From the NCBI GenBank assembly GCA_948144175.1, contig CANXME010000202.1:459253-523252 (forward strand): DNA of 64,000 nt. The letters are read 5' to 3'. Every line of letters begins with the position of its first letter. Position 1 is the stretch's first letter. The position numbers and the translations under genes were made by a program. Of this stretch, positions 49,301 to 59,300 are shown in pieces. The stretch comes from Closterium sp. NIES-65 (lineage: Eukaryota > Streptophyta > Zygnematophyceae > Desmidiales > Closteriaceae). The notes under the pieces are model-generated. The model made no database searches. It had not been told where the DNA came from and was given only the letters and a program-made list of their open reading frames with translations.

Positions 49301-52218
49301 TGGGAGGACAGAACACGTCGAGAGGTGGGGTGGTAAAACTGCCACCCAGGGGCGTCGGGGGGGAACCCCAGGAAGACGCAGGGAGAAGCACGAGGGGATA
49401 GCTTGTCCGCAGACAGGTCGCGAACAAACGCCCGAGATCCCCAGACCCGGAACGCCGACGCATCGCCAACCTTCCCCGTCCACAGCAGGGCTGGGGAGGT
49501 CTCCGGTCGAGAGACCCTGGGGTGGAGGTTGATCTGGTGCGCAGCGTACCTGACCGCAAACGGCCACAGAAAATGGGGAGCAGCCGCATGCATCATGGAC
49601 GTACGAGCGACGTCCATGACCATGCCAATGCGGCGCTCAGCAATCCCATTCTGCTGCGGTGAGTCCGGAAGCGTGAAGGTCTGACGGATGCCTCGCGCAC
49701 GACAGTAGGCACTCAGGAGGCCAGAGGAGAACTCTCCGCCTCTGTCCGAGTGCAGACGCAAAACAGGGAAGTCAGAGCCAAAGCTCCTCCGAAGCTGGAG
49801 ACGAGCTGCGCGGATCCAGTCGATCAACACCGCAGTGACCTCACCCTTGCTGCGCAAGGGGAAGACTGTGGTGTAACGCGAGTAGTCGTCAACCACCAGC
49901 AGGAAGTAGCGCTCCTGACCCTGTCCACGGACGCGGGCTGGGCCCCACACATCCATGTGAAGCGTCTGCAACGGGGCCTCTGTCGGAGGAAACTGGGAGG
50001 AGTGAGGGGCAGCACGCTGGCGCCCCTCGACACAGGGGACACAGGTGGGGCCAGGGCCCGGAGGAAGGGGAGGGAGAGACCGAGGAAGACCAGACACAAG
50101 GACTCGCGAGGCCATGCCTCTGAGCCGAAGCAGAGAGGGGTGGCCAAGGCGGTGGTGCCAGAGGAGGGTCTCGTGAGACAAACGACGGCACGAGCAGGGG
50201 GCAGACTCAGGACCAGACCTGGACGCTGCAGCAAACACCTGACCAGACGAAGTGACCCTACCAGACTCAGCACCTGGAGGAGAAGCAGTGGTCAGAGTGT
50301 ACAGGCTCGACCCTGGCCGACGTGTAAACGTAGCCAGGTGGCGACCTGTATCCGCCTCCGTGCAGTGGGTCACCCGCTGACGAGCAGGGGTGAACTGGTG
50401 GACACCCGCATCCTGGAGGTCAGCACCACTCACCAAGTTCGTCGAGAACGAGGGGAGGTAGAGACCAGTCAGGGTGCCAGAGGGGGCCGCCGGACACGGG
50501 AGGACAGTGGAGAAGCGAGACAGGACAGGCCCCCCAGAGGGGTCAGCCAGGGACACCGCAACCGGCCGACTCAGCGGCGTGAGAGTGGTGCGGTCCCGAA
50601 AGAAGGAGCGAGACGCTCCAGAGTCAAGGGTGAAGGTGTGAGAGGCCGAAGCCGACACAGTACCTGAGAGGGCAGACTCACCAGCACCTGAGAGCACAGA
50701 CGCACTGGCACCTAGAGCAGCAGCCTCACTAGTACCTGACGCGGCAGTACCAATGCCCGGGTCGGGCGGGAAACACCGGTAACAGTCATCCTCATCACTA
50801 CCAATCGCAGCATACATAGCAGAGAGAATAGCATCAAAATCAAGATCATAAATAGCTACACCAGCCCTAGACAGCTCTCCCCAGCGGGGGATCTCAGCTG
50901 CCTCCGGAAACTGCTGACGCCAGGCGTCAGTCAGGCGGCCAAAGCAGCGGCGGGCAGTGTGGGCGCCTCCACACCTCTCCCCTGCACGGTCACCGGTGCG
51001 GAGAACGTAGGGGCAAGGACCAAGCGCACCACCACGCTGACGCTGCGAGTACCACTCACGGAGCTGCTGAGGGGCGGGGACGGTGCGAGAGCGCTGCTGC
51101 TGCTGTGGCTGCTGCTGCGGCTGCTGCTGCTGCTGCTGCTGGCGCTGACCACCCCCGGAGCTGCTCCGCTGGGACGAGCCACTCCGACCCCCGCCTCCAC
51201 TGCCACCCCCGCCTCCACCGCCACCCCCGTCTCCACCTCCACCTCCCCCACCAGGACCGTCGCTCCCACCGCTCCCACCGCCTCCTCCGCTACCACCTCC
51301 GCCGCCACCTCCGCCTCCACCGCCGCCACCAGTACCTCCACTCCCGCCACCACCCCCACCGCCACCCCCACTCCCCCCGCCACCCCCACCGCCTCCTCCA
51401 CTGCCCCCTCTAGCTCCACCCGCTCCCTTGCCCCCCTTGCCCTTGCCAGCGCGGCGTCTGCCGCTGGGGGCAGACGCCGCGCCGACCGACTCAAAACCAG
51501 TGAGGTCGGCCGCAGCGGCAGAGGCGACAGAGGGCAGCAGGGGGGAAGGAGCACACCCCTCAAAGATAGGGGTGCGAGGGTCACCCCGAGAGGCCCCTAC
51601 AGCGACAATACTCTTCTCAGCCGCTAGCAGGGACTCCTCAAGGAGGTCGACAGTGAGAGTGGTGGGACAGACAGAGAGAAACTGGTCCCTAACGACACGA
51701 AGGGACTCAGGGAGACGGGTGACGAGAAAGTAGAGAGTGATGTACATGGGAGGAGGGTTCGCAGTGCGGAACTCAGCAGGAAGGGCAGCGCGGTAGCGGG
51801 TGTCACTAGCACGGAGGTGGGTAACGAGGTCAGCGACAGTGGGAAAGGAAGCGAGGTCAGGGAAGAGAAACGGTAGCATGAGGCGGCTAAGGGTAGCGGA
51901 GGAAGGGGAGGAGTAGCGTGCAACTACAGCGTCGTACAAGGCCTGAGCGGTCTTGCACTGACTAAAGTGGGCACGCTCAGAGGAAGGGAGGTGGCGACGC
52001 ACAGCAAGACGTGCAGCAGCATCGCGGGTCACCCACTTGGAGCGAACGGCAGAGTCAGCATCAGCAGGTGGGGCAGGGACAGCGCCAGAGACAAAGTCAA
52101 AGAGAGAGACCTCATCTATCGCATCACACAGTAAGTACAGCTGCAGGTCTTCAATCCAGACGGCAAAGTCAATGGCCCTCCCCTCAGCGTCAAAGGTAAG
52201 AACATTGGGGGTGGCCAT
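46337..52218 (-). pseudogene. Copia K gag-pol, one frameshift
   Basis: Start ATG 52218 (MATPNVLTFDAEGRAIDFAV). Gag, poly-Gly, Gln-rich segment, Cys/His finger CGGAHTARRC, protease LDSGASRSFF (about 50615), HHRLGH, integrase DVWGPARV, LHSDRGGEF, NGIAERRIG, and the linker EPVEVTGDSGAAAGAEPGG are in one frame to about 49072. There a C-run has four C (49068-49071) where neighbouring repeat units have five, shifting the frame. The other frame then carries PGGAVSRGAEPGG, linker, RT (YVDD about 47293-47304) and RNase H to TGA at 46337 with no further lesion. A sequencing or assembly slip in the homopolymer is possible; if so K would be intact. Confidence 0.9.
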
Positions 52219-52261
52219 GACAGCAGCTGAAAATCTCACCGGGCTGGGAGAGGCGGGTAGG

Positions 52262-53060
52262 TCAGCAGCAGAGGAACAGCAGCACGGCTCCGCAGGCGGC
52301 TCGGGCGGCGCGGGCGGCTCGGCGGCGGCTCGGGCGGCGGCTCGGCGGCGGTTCGGCGGCGGCTCGGCGGCGGCTCGGCGGCGGCTCAGGCAGCGGCGGC
52401 TCGGCGGCGGCTCGGCTGCTGCTGGGCGGCGCGGGCGGCTCGGGCGTCACGGGCGGCTCGGCGGCGGCTCTGGCGGCTCGGCGGCGGCTCTGGCGGCGGC
52501 TCGGCGGCGGCTCGGCGGCGGCTCGGCGGCTCGGCGACGGCTCGGCGGCGGCTCGGCGGCGGCTTAGGCGGCGGCGGCTGCTGCTGGGCGGATCGGCGGG
52601 GCCGCGTAGTAGAGTGGCGGCGGGGCCGCGACCGAAGAGAGAGCGGCGGGGCCGCTTAGCAGAGGGCGGCGGGGCCGCGACCGAAGAGAGCGGCGGGGCC
52701 GCGTAGCAGGGGGCGGCGGGGCCGCGTAGCAGAGGGCGGCGAGGCCGCGTAGCAGAGGGCGGCGGGGCCGCGATCGAAGGGCGGCGGGGCCGCGTAGTAG
52801 AGGGCGGCGGGGCCGCGTAGCAGAGGGCGGCGGGGCCGCGTAGTAGAGGGCGGCGGGGCCGCGTAGCAGAGGGCGGCGGGGCCGCGAGGCAGAGGGCGGC
52901 GGGGCCGCGTAGCCGAGGGCGGCGGGGCCGCGATCGAAGGGCGGCGGCGGGGCCGCGTAGCAGAGGGCGGCGGGGCCGCGATCGAAGGGCGGCGGGGCCG
53001 CTAGGGAAGGGCGGCGGAGCCGCGAGGGGAAGGGCGGCGCAACGGTTCGCTAGGGGCGAC
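52262..53060 (-). repeat. GC-rich leader repeats of K
   Basis: Plus strand: GGCGGCTCGGCGGCGGCTC units (52300-52580) and 23-bp units GAGGGCGGCGGGGCCGCG with GTAGCA spacers (52590-53000). Mirror image of the L leader. Confidence 0.88.
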
Positions 53061-53083
53061 ACGACGGGTCGCTAAAAAAAAAA

Positions 53084-53099
53084 CGCGCCTCGGGGCGCG
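53084..53099 (-). other. CCGA-loop hairpin of K
   Basis: Minus strand CGCGCCCCGAGGCGCG, 6-bp stem, 36 bp inside the PBS; same as in L. Confidence 0.6.
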
Positions 53100-53135
53100 G
53101 TTCGGTGGGCCCTAGAAGCAGTCCCTAGGAGGGAA

Positions 53136-53150
53136 CCTGCTCTGATTCCA
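53136..53150 (-). other. Primer-binding site of K
   Basis: Minus strand TGGAATCAGAGCAGG, abutting the 5' LTR. Confidence 0.75.
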
Positions 53151-53282
53151 TGTGGAAACAAAGAACGAGAATGAAATGACTATGAACGAAGTGAGTACAA
53201 ATAGGAAACCCTAATTGGGTTGTACCCCCTATGGGATACCCCACTATAGCCTACAGAAACAAGTAAGCTATAAGTTCTGACA
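53151..53282 (-). repeat. 5' LTR of copia K
   Basis: 132 bp, no difference seen from 46008-46139. Confidence 0.92.
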
Positions 53283-55325
53283 AGTAGGTGCGCGGTAACG
53301 GGTGTGATCGTGTGACTGATTTGGAATGGTCCACAGTAGCGCGGTCGTAATTTTGGTACGTCGGGCAGTCGCAGGTTTTGCGTGTCAAGCAATACGTAAT
53401 CTCCAGATTGGTACGTGACAGGACGGCGGTGGCGATCAGCGTTGCGCTTAGCGATGACGTTGGCCTTTTTTATTGCTTCGGCGGCTCTGGCGCGGGCAGC
53501 TTGCAGGATTTCGGCGAATTGTTGTGCACGTGGTGTTGGGTTGTCCGGACTCGGCGTCATGGGCACTGTGGGGTTTTGCCCATAGTTCAGGTAGAACGGG
53601 GACTGCTGCGTCGTGGCTGATGTGGCGTTGTTGTACGCGAACTCGATCAGCGGCAGCTGCTGCTCCCAGGTCGTGGGGTCGTCACACGTGGCACGAATCA
53701 ACTACTCCATCGTCTGATTTGTCCGTTCCGTTTGGCCGTCGGTCTCGGGGTGGTACGACGAACTGAACTGTAGCCTGGTCCCGAACTGCTCCCAGAGGTT
53801 CTTCCAGAAGTTGCTGGTGAACTTCGTGTCCCTGTCGCTGATAATTGCTGCTGGTATCCCGTGCAGGCGAACAACGGTTGCGATGAACAGGCGAGCGGTC
53901 TCTTCGGCTGAGATCGACTTTTTGCACGCAGCGAAGTGTGCCATCTTCGTCAACCTATCCACGACGACCATCACCGCGTCGTTACCCCCAGGGTTCGAAG
54001 GTAACCCTGTGACAAAGTCCATGGTTACTTGCTGCCAGGCGCGTTCGGGCGGTGGGATCGGCTGCAATTGACCCGCCTTCCGCTTCCTTGAACTCTTCAT
54101 CACCTGACACGTCGGGCACGAGCCCACGTGCTGCTGTACGTCGGTCAACAGCTCCGGCCAGTAATAATACCGCTGCAGTTGCTGTCGCGTTTTTTCTACC
54201 CCGAAATGTCCCGAGGTAATCCCGTCGTGTGCCTCCTGTAGTAGCAGCTCCCTCAGTAGTGAGTACGCGGGTACCCAAATGCGGTTGGTGCCTGTTTTTA
54301 CGTAATAAACTCCTTTTGCTTCTGCCAGTTGCTGTGAATTTCCGGTCGTGAAAAATGGGTCGGTGCGGTATCCGTGGGTGAATAGGCCAGTTAAAAGTGG
54401 GTTGGTCTGGGCGAGTAGGATGGCGTGGAGTTGGGCGGTGGGGCGGGTGAGAGCGTCGGCGATGTTGGATGCGCCTTTTTTGTACGTAACGGTGTAGTGA
54501 AAATTGGACTCGAGATAGTCCAACCAGCGAATCTGTCGTGGGTTGAGATTCGGTTGGGCGCGAAGGTACTGTAGCGAGCGGTGGTCTGTCCGTACTGTCA
54601 CGTCGGCGCCAGTCAGGTAACATCGCCAAACTTTGAACGCGTGCACGATCGCTAGCATCTCGCGGTCGTGTATCGGGTAGTTACGTTCGGGCGGGTGTAG
54701 TTTGCGGGACTCGTACGCGATTGGCTGGAGGCCGTTCCCGAAGTCCTGCAACAGTACTGCTCCCACAGCGATGTCACTTGCGTTGGTGACGAGCTCGAAC
54801 GGACGGTGGGGATCTGCAATGTGAAGGACGGGCGGGGAGCACAAAAGATTTTTGAGGGCCGAGAAGGCAGCTTGCTCTTTCTCCCCCCACGTGTACTCAA
54901 CCCCCTTCCTCAGCAGGTCGGTCAACGGGGCAGTCAGCTTCGCCATGTCGGGGACGAACCGGCGCACGTAGTTGACGAACCCCAGGAAACTCTGCAACTC
55001 GGTCAAGTTGGTCGGCGCGTGCCAAGCCTGAATCGTCGCAATTTTCTTCGGGTCTATTTCCACTCCTGCAGCTGAAATAACATGTCCCAAAAACTCCAGG
55101 CGGTCCTGTAAAAACTCACACTTAGATGCTTTGGTCAGTAGGCGGTTCTCACTCAGGATTTTAAAAACTGCTTCGATGTCTTGTAAGTGCTGTGCTCTGT
55201 CAGGGCTGTAAATCAGTATGTCGTCCAGATAAACGATGACGCACTTATCTAAAATTGGGCGGAATGCTTCGTTCATGGTCATTTGGAAAGTGGCGGGGGC
55301 GTTGGTCAATCCAAATGGCATGACG
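53283..55325 (-). pseudogene. Gypsy I RT (3' half), RNase H, integrase
   Basis: Minus frame from L leftwards: PFGLTNAPATFQMTMNEAFR, IVYLDDILIYSPDR (about 55220), RNase H LVTNASDIAVGAVLLQD, in which the first catalytic Asp of the TDASD motif is Asn. Integrase zinc finger HFGVEKT...CPTCQVMK, MDFVTGLPSN, IISDRDTKF, YHPETDGQTER, then TAG 53702-53704 in TME-x-LIRAT, and LIEFAYNNAT to FQISHTITPVTAHLL, where K begins. Apart from that stop the frame is open. Confidence 0.92.
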
Positions 55326-55456
55326 TGTCATAACATATAGCTTACTTGTTTGTGTAGGCTATAGTGGGGTATCCCATAGGGGGTACAACACATTAGGGTT
55401 TCCTATTTGTATTCACTTCACTTCATAGTCATTCATTCTCGTTCTTTGTTTTCACA
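55326..55456 (+). repeat. 5' LTR of copia L
   Basis: TGTCATAACATATAGC...TTTTCACA with GGCTATAGTGGGGTATCCC and CATTAGGGTTTCC. Confidence 0.93.
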
Positions 55457-55471
55457 TGGAATCAGAGCAGG
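55457..55471 (+). other. Primer-binding site of L
   Basis: TGGAATCAGAGCAGG abuts the LTR; resembles the plant initiator-Met tRNA site TGGTATCAGAGCCAGG. Confidence 0.75.
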
Positions 55472-55507
55472 TTCCCTCCTAGGGACTGCTTCTAGGGCCC
55501 ACCGAAC

Positions 55508-55523
55508 CGCGCCCCGAGGCGCG
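55508..55523 (+). other. CCGA-loop hairpin of L
   Basis: CGCGCCCCGAGGCGCG, 6-bp stem, followed by a T-run; preceded by GGGCCCACCGAA that is also conserved in D, E and K. Confidence 0.6.
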
Positions 55524-55559
55524 TTTTTTTTTAGCGACCCGTCGTGTCGCCCCTAGCGG

Positions 55560-56265
55560 CCCGTTGCGCCGCCCTTCCCCTAGCGGCTCCGCCGCCCTTC
55601 CCTAGCGGCCCCGCCGCCCTTCGATCGCGGCCTCGCCGCCCTCTGCTACGCGGCCCCACCGCCGCCCTTCGATCGCGGCCCCGCCGCCCTCGGCTACGCG
55701 GCCCCGCCGCCCTCTGCCACACGGCCCCGCCGCCCTCTGATACGCGGCCCCGCCGCCCTTCGATTGCGGCCCCGCCGCCCTCTACTACGCGGCCCCGCCG
55801 CCCTCTGCTACGCGGCCCCGCCGCCCTCTACTACGCGGCCCCGCCGCCCTCTGCTACGCGGCCCCGCCGCCCTCTGCTACGAGGCCCCGCCGCCCTTCGA
55901 TCGCGGCCCCGCCGCCCTCTGCTACGCGGCCCCGCCGCCCTCTGCTACGCGGCCCCGCCGCCCTCTGCTACGCGGCCCCGCCGCCCTCTTCGGTCGCGGC
56001 CCCGCCGCCCTCTGCTACGCGGCCCCGCCGCCCTCTGCTACGCGGCCCCACCGAGCCGCCCAGCATCAGCCGAGCCGCCCAGCAGCAGCCGAGCCGCCGC
56101 CGAGCCGCCGCCGCCTGAGCCGCCGCCCGGGCCACCTAAGCCGCCGCCCGAGCCGCCGCTGAGCTGCGGCCGAGCCGCCGCCCGAGCAGCCCGAGCCGCC
56201 CGTGCCGCCCGAGCCGCCCGAGCCGCCCGAGCCGCCCGAGCCGCCCGAGCCGCCCGAGCCGCCTG
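55560..56265 (+). repeat. 23-bp leader repeat and 9-bp repeat of L
   Basis: About 20 units of GCGGCCCCGCCGCCCTCT plus GCTAC (23 bp) to about 56050, then GAGCCGCCC 9-mers (about ten at 56170-56262). 23 is not a multiple of 3, so open frames here (PRRPLLRGPAALCYAAPPPS) are frame-rotating artefacts. Confidence 0.9.
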
Positions 56266-56352
56266 AGGAGCCGTGCTGCTGTTCCTGAGCTGTGTTCCTC
56301 TGCTGCTGACCTACCCGACTCTCCCAGCCCGGTGAGACTTTCAGCTGCTGCC

Positions 56353-59300
56353 ATGGCCACCCCCAATGTTCTTACTTTTGACGCTGAGGGGAGGGCCATT
56401 GACTTTGCCGTCTGGATTGAAGACCTGCAGCTGTACTTACTGTGTGATGCGATAGATGAGGTCTCTCTCTTTGACTTTGTCTCTGGCGCTGTCCCTGCCC
56501 CACCTGCTGATGCTGACTCTGCCGTTCGCTCCAAGTGGGTGACCCGCGATGCTGCTGCACGTCTTGCTGTGCGTCGCCACCTCCCTTCCTCTGAGCGTGC
56601 CCACTTTAGTCAGTGCAAGACCGCTCAGGCCTTGTACGACGCTGTAGTTGCACGCTACTCCTCCCCTTCCTCCGCTACCCTTAGCCGCCTCATGCTACCG
56701 TTTCTCTTCCCTGACCTCGCTTCCTTTCCCACTGTCGCTGACCTCGTTACCCACCTCCGTGCTAGTGACACCCGCTACCGCGCTGCCCTTCCTGCTGAGT
56801 TCCGCGCTGCGAACCCTCCTCCCATGTACATCACTCTCTACTTTCTCGTCACCCGTCTCCCTGAGTCCCTTCGTGTCGTTAGGGACCAGTTTCTCTCTGT
56901 CTGTCCCACCACTCTCACTGTCGACCTCCTTGAGGAGTCCCTGCTAGCGGCTGAGAAGAGTATTGTCGCTGTAGGGGCCTCTCGGGGTGACCCTCGCACC
57001 CCCATCTTTGAGGGGTGTGGTCCTTCCCCCCTGCTGCCCTCTGTCGCCTCTGCCGCTGCGGCCGACCTCACTGGTTTTGAGTCGGTCGGCGCGGCGTCTG
57101 CCCCCAGCGGCAGACGCCGCTCTGGCAAGGGCAAGGGGGGCAAGGGAGCGGGTGGAGCTAGAGGGGGCGGTGGAGGAGGCGGTGGGGGTGGCGGGGGGAG
57201 TGGGGGTGGCGGTGGGGGTGGTGGCGGGAGTGGAGGTACTGGTGGCGGCGGTGGAGGCGGAGGTGGCGGCGGAGGTGGTAGCGGAGGAGGCGGTGGGAGC
57301 GGTGGGAGCGACGGTCCTGGTGGGGGAGGTGGAGGTGGAGACGGGGGTGGCGGTGGAGGCGGGGGTGGCGGTGGAGGCGGGGGTCGGAGTGGCTCGTCCC
57401 AGCGGAGCAGCTCTGGGGGTGGTCAGCGCCAGCAGCAGCAGCAACAGCAGCCGCAGCAGCAGCCACAGCAGCAGCAGCGCTCTCGCACCGTCCCCGCCCC
57501 TCAGCAGCTCCGTGAGTGGTACTCGCAGCGTCAGCGTGGTGGTGCGCTTGGTCCTTGCCCCTACGTTCTTCGCACCGGTGACCGTGCAGGGGAGAGGTGT
57601 GGAGGCGCCCACACAGCCCGCCGCTGCTTTGGCCGCCTGACTGACGCCTGGCGTCAGCAGTTTCCGGAGGCAGCTGAGATCCCCCGCTGGGGAGAGCTGT
57701 CTAGGGCTGGTGTAGCTATTTATGATCTTGATTTTGATGATATTCTCTCTGCTATGTATGCTGCGATTGGTAGTGATGAGGATGACTGTTACCGGTGTTT
57801 CCCGCCCGACCCGGGCATTGGTACTGCCGCGTCAGGTACTAGTGAGGCTGCTGCTCTAGGTGCCAGTGCGTCTGTGCTCTCAGGTGCTGGTGAGTCTGCC
57901 CTCTCAGGTACTGTGTCGGCTTCGGCCTCTCACACCTTCACCCTTGACTCTGGAGCGTCTCGCTCCTTCTTTAGGGACCGCACCACTCTCACGCCGCTGA
58001 GTCGGCCGGTTGCGGTGTCCCTGGCTGACCCCTCTGGGGGGCCCGTCCTGTCTCGCTTCTCCACTGTCCTCCCGTGTCCGGCGGCCCCCTCTGGCACCCT
58101 GACTGGTCTTTACCTCCCCTCGTTCTCGACGAACTTGGTGAGTGGTGCTGACCTCCAGGATGCGGGTGTCCACCAGTTCACCCCTGCTCGTCAGCGGGTG
58201 ACCCACTGCACGGAGGCGGATACAGGTCGCCACCTGGCTACGTTTACACGTCGGCCAGGGTCGAGCCTGTACACACTGACCACTGCTTCTCCTCCAGGTG
58301 CTGAGTCTGGTCAGGTGTTTGCTGCAGCGTCCAGGTCTGGTCCTGAGTCTGCCCCCTGCTCGTGCCGTCGTCTGTCTCACGAGACCCTCCTCTGGCACCA
58401 CTGCCTTGGCCACCCCTCTCTGCTTCGGCTCAGAGGCATGGCCTCGCGAGTCCTTGTGTCTGGTCTTCCCCGGTCTCTCCCTCCCCTTCCTCCGGGCCCT
58501 GGCCCCACCTGTGTCCCCTGTGTCGAGGGGCGCCAGCGTGCTGCCCCTCACTCCTCCCAGTTTCCTCCGACAGAGGCCCCGTTGCAGACGCTTCACATGG
58601 ACGTGTGGGGCCCAGCCCGCGTCCGTGGACAGGGTCAGGAGCGCTACTTCCTGCTGGTGGTTGACGACTACTCGCGTTACACCACAGTCTTCCCCTTGCG
58701 CAGCAAGGGTGAGGTCACTAAGGTGTTGATCGACTGGATCCGCGCAGCTCGTCTCCAGCTTCGGAGGAGCTTTGGCTCTGACTTCCCTGTTTTGCGTCTG
58801 CACTCGGACAGAGGCGGAGAGTTCTCCTCTGGCCTCCTGAGTGCCTACTGTCGTGCGCGAGGCATCCGTCAGACCTTCACGCTTCCGGACTCACCACAGC
58901 AGAATGGGATTGCTGAGCGCCGCATTGGCATCGTCATGGACGTCGCTCGTACGTCCATGATGCATGCGGCTGCTCCCCATTTTCTGTGGCCGTTTGCGGT
59001 CAGTTACGCTGCGCACCAGATCAACCTCCACCCCAGGGTCTCTCGACCGGAGACCTCCCCAGCCCTGCTGTGGACGGGGAAGGTTGGCGATGCGTCGGCG
59101 TTCCGGGTCTGGGGATCTCGGGCGGTTGTTCGCGACCTGTCTGCGGACAAGCTGTCCCCTCGTGCTTCTCCCTGCGTCTTCCTGGGGTTCCCCCCCGACG
59201 CCCCTGGGTGGCAGTTTTACCACCCCTCCTCTCGACGTGTTCTGTCCTCCCAGGACGTCACGTTCGACGAGTCGGTACCCTACTACCGCCTCTTCCCCTA

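Larger units (their letters stand above)
46008..53282 (-). mobile_element. Copia element K, full length 7275 bp, TSD AGTAG
   Basis: LTRs 46008-46139 and 53151-53282 (132 bp) look identical; TSD AGTAG at 46003-46007 and 53283-53287. Contents on the minus strand are complete: PBS, hairpin, leader, gag-pol, 3' untranslated region, PPT. It is the close sister of L, inserted in the opposite direction in the same gypsy pol. A single one-base deletion breaks the gag-pol frame. Confidence 0.94.

Noticed and set aside
49750-50667. Long frames antisense to integrase and protease (about 300 codons, also at 22076, 34558 and 57904)
   Set aside because: They mirror the sense pol codons in every copy; stop-poor because the sense strand is GC-rich. 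No independent motif.
10357-53704. TAG reassigned to glutamine (alternative genetic code)
   Set aside because: Young frames in L and E contain no TAG over more than 3500 codons despite many CAG, some TAGs replace Trp-type positions, and gypsy I appears to use TAG as terminator. CHG deamination explains the data better; kept as a testable alternative in the finding.
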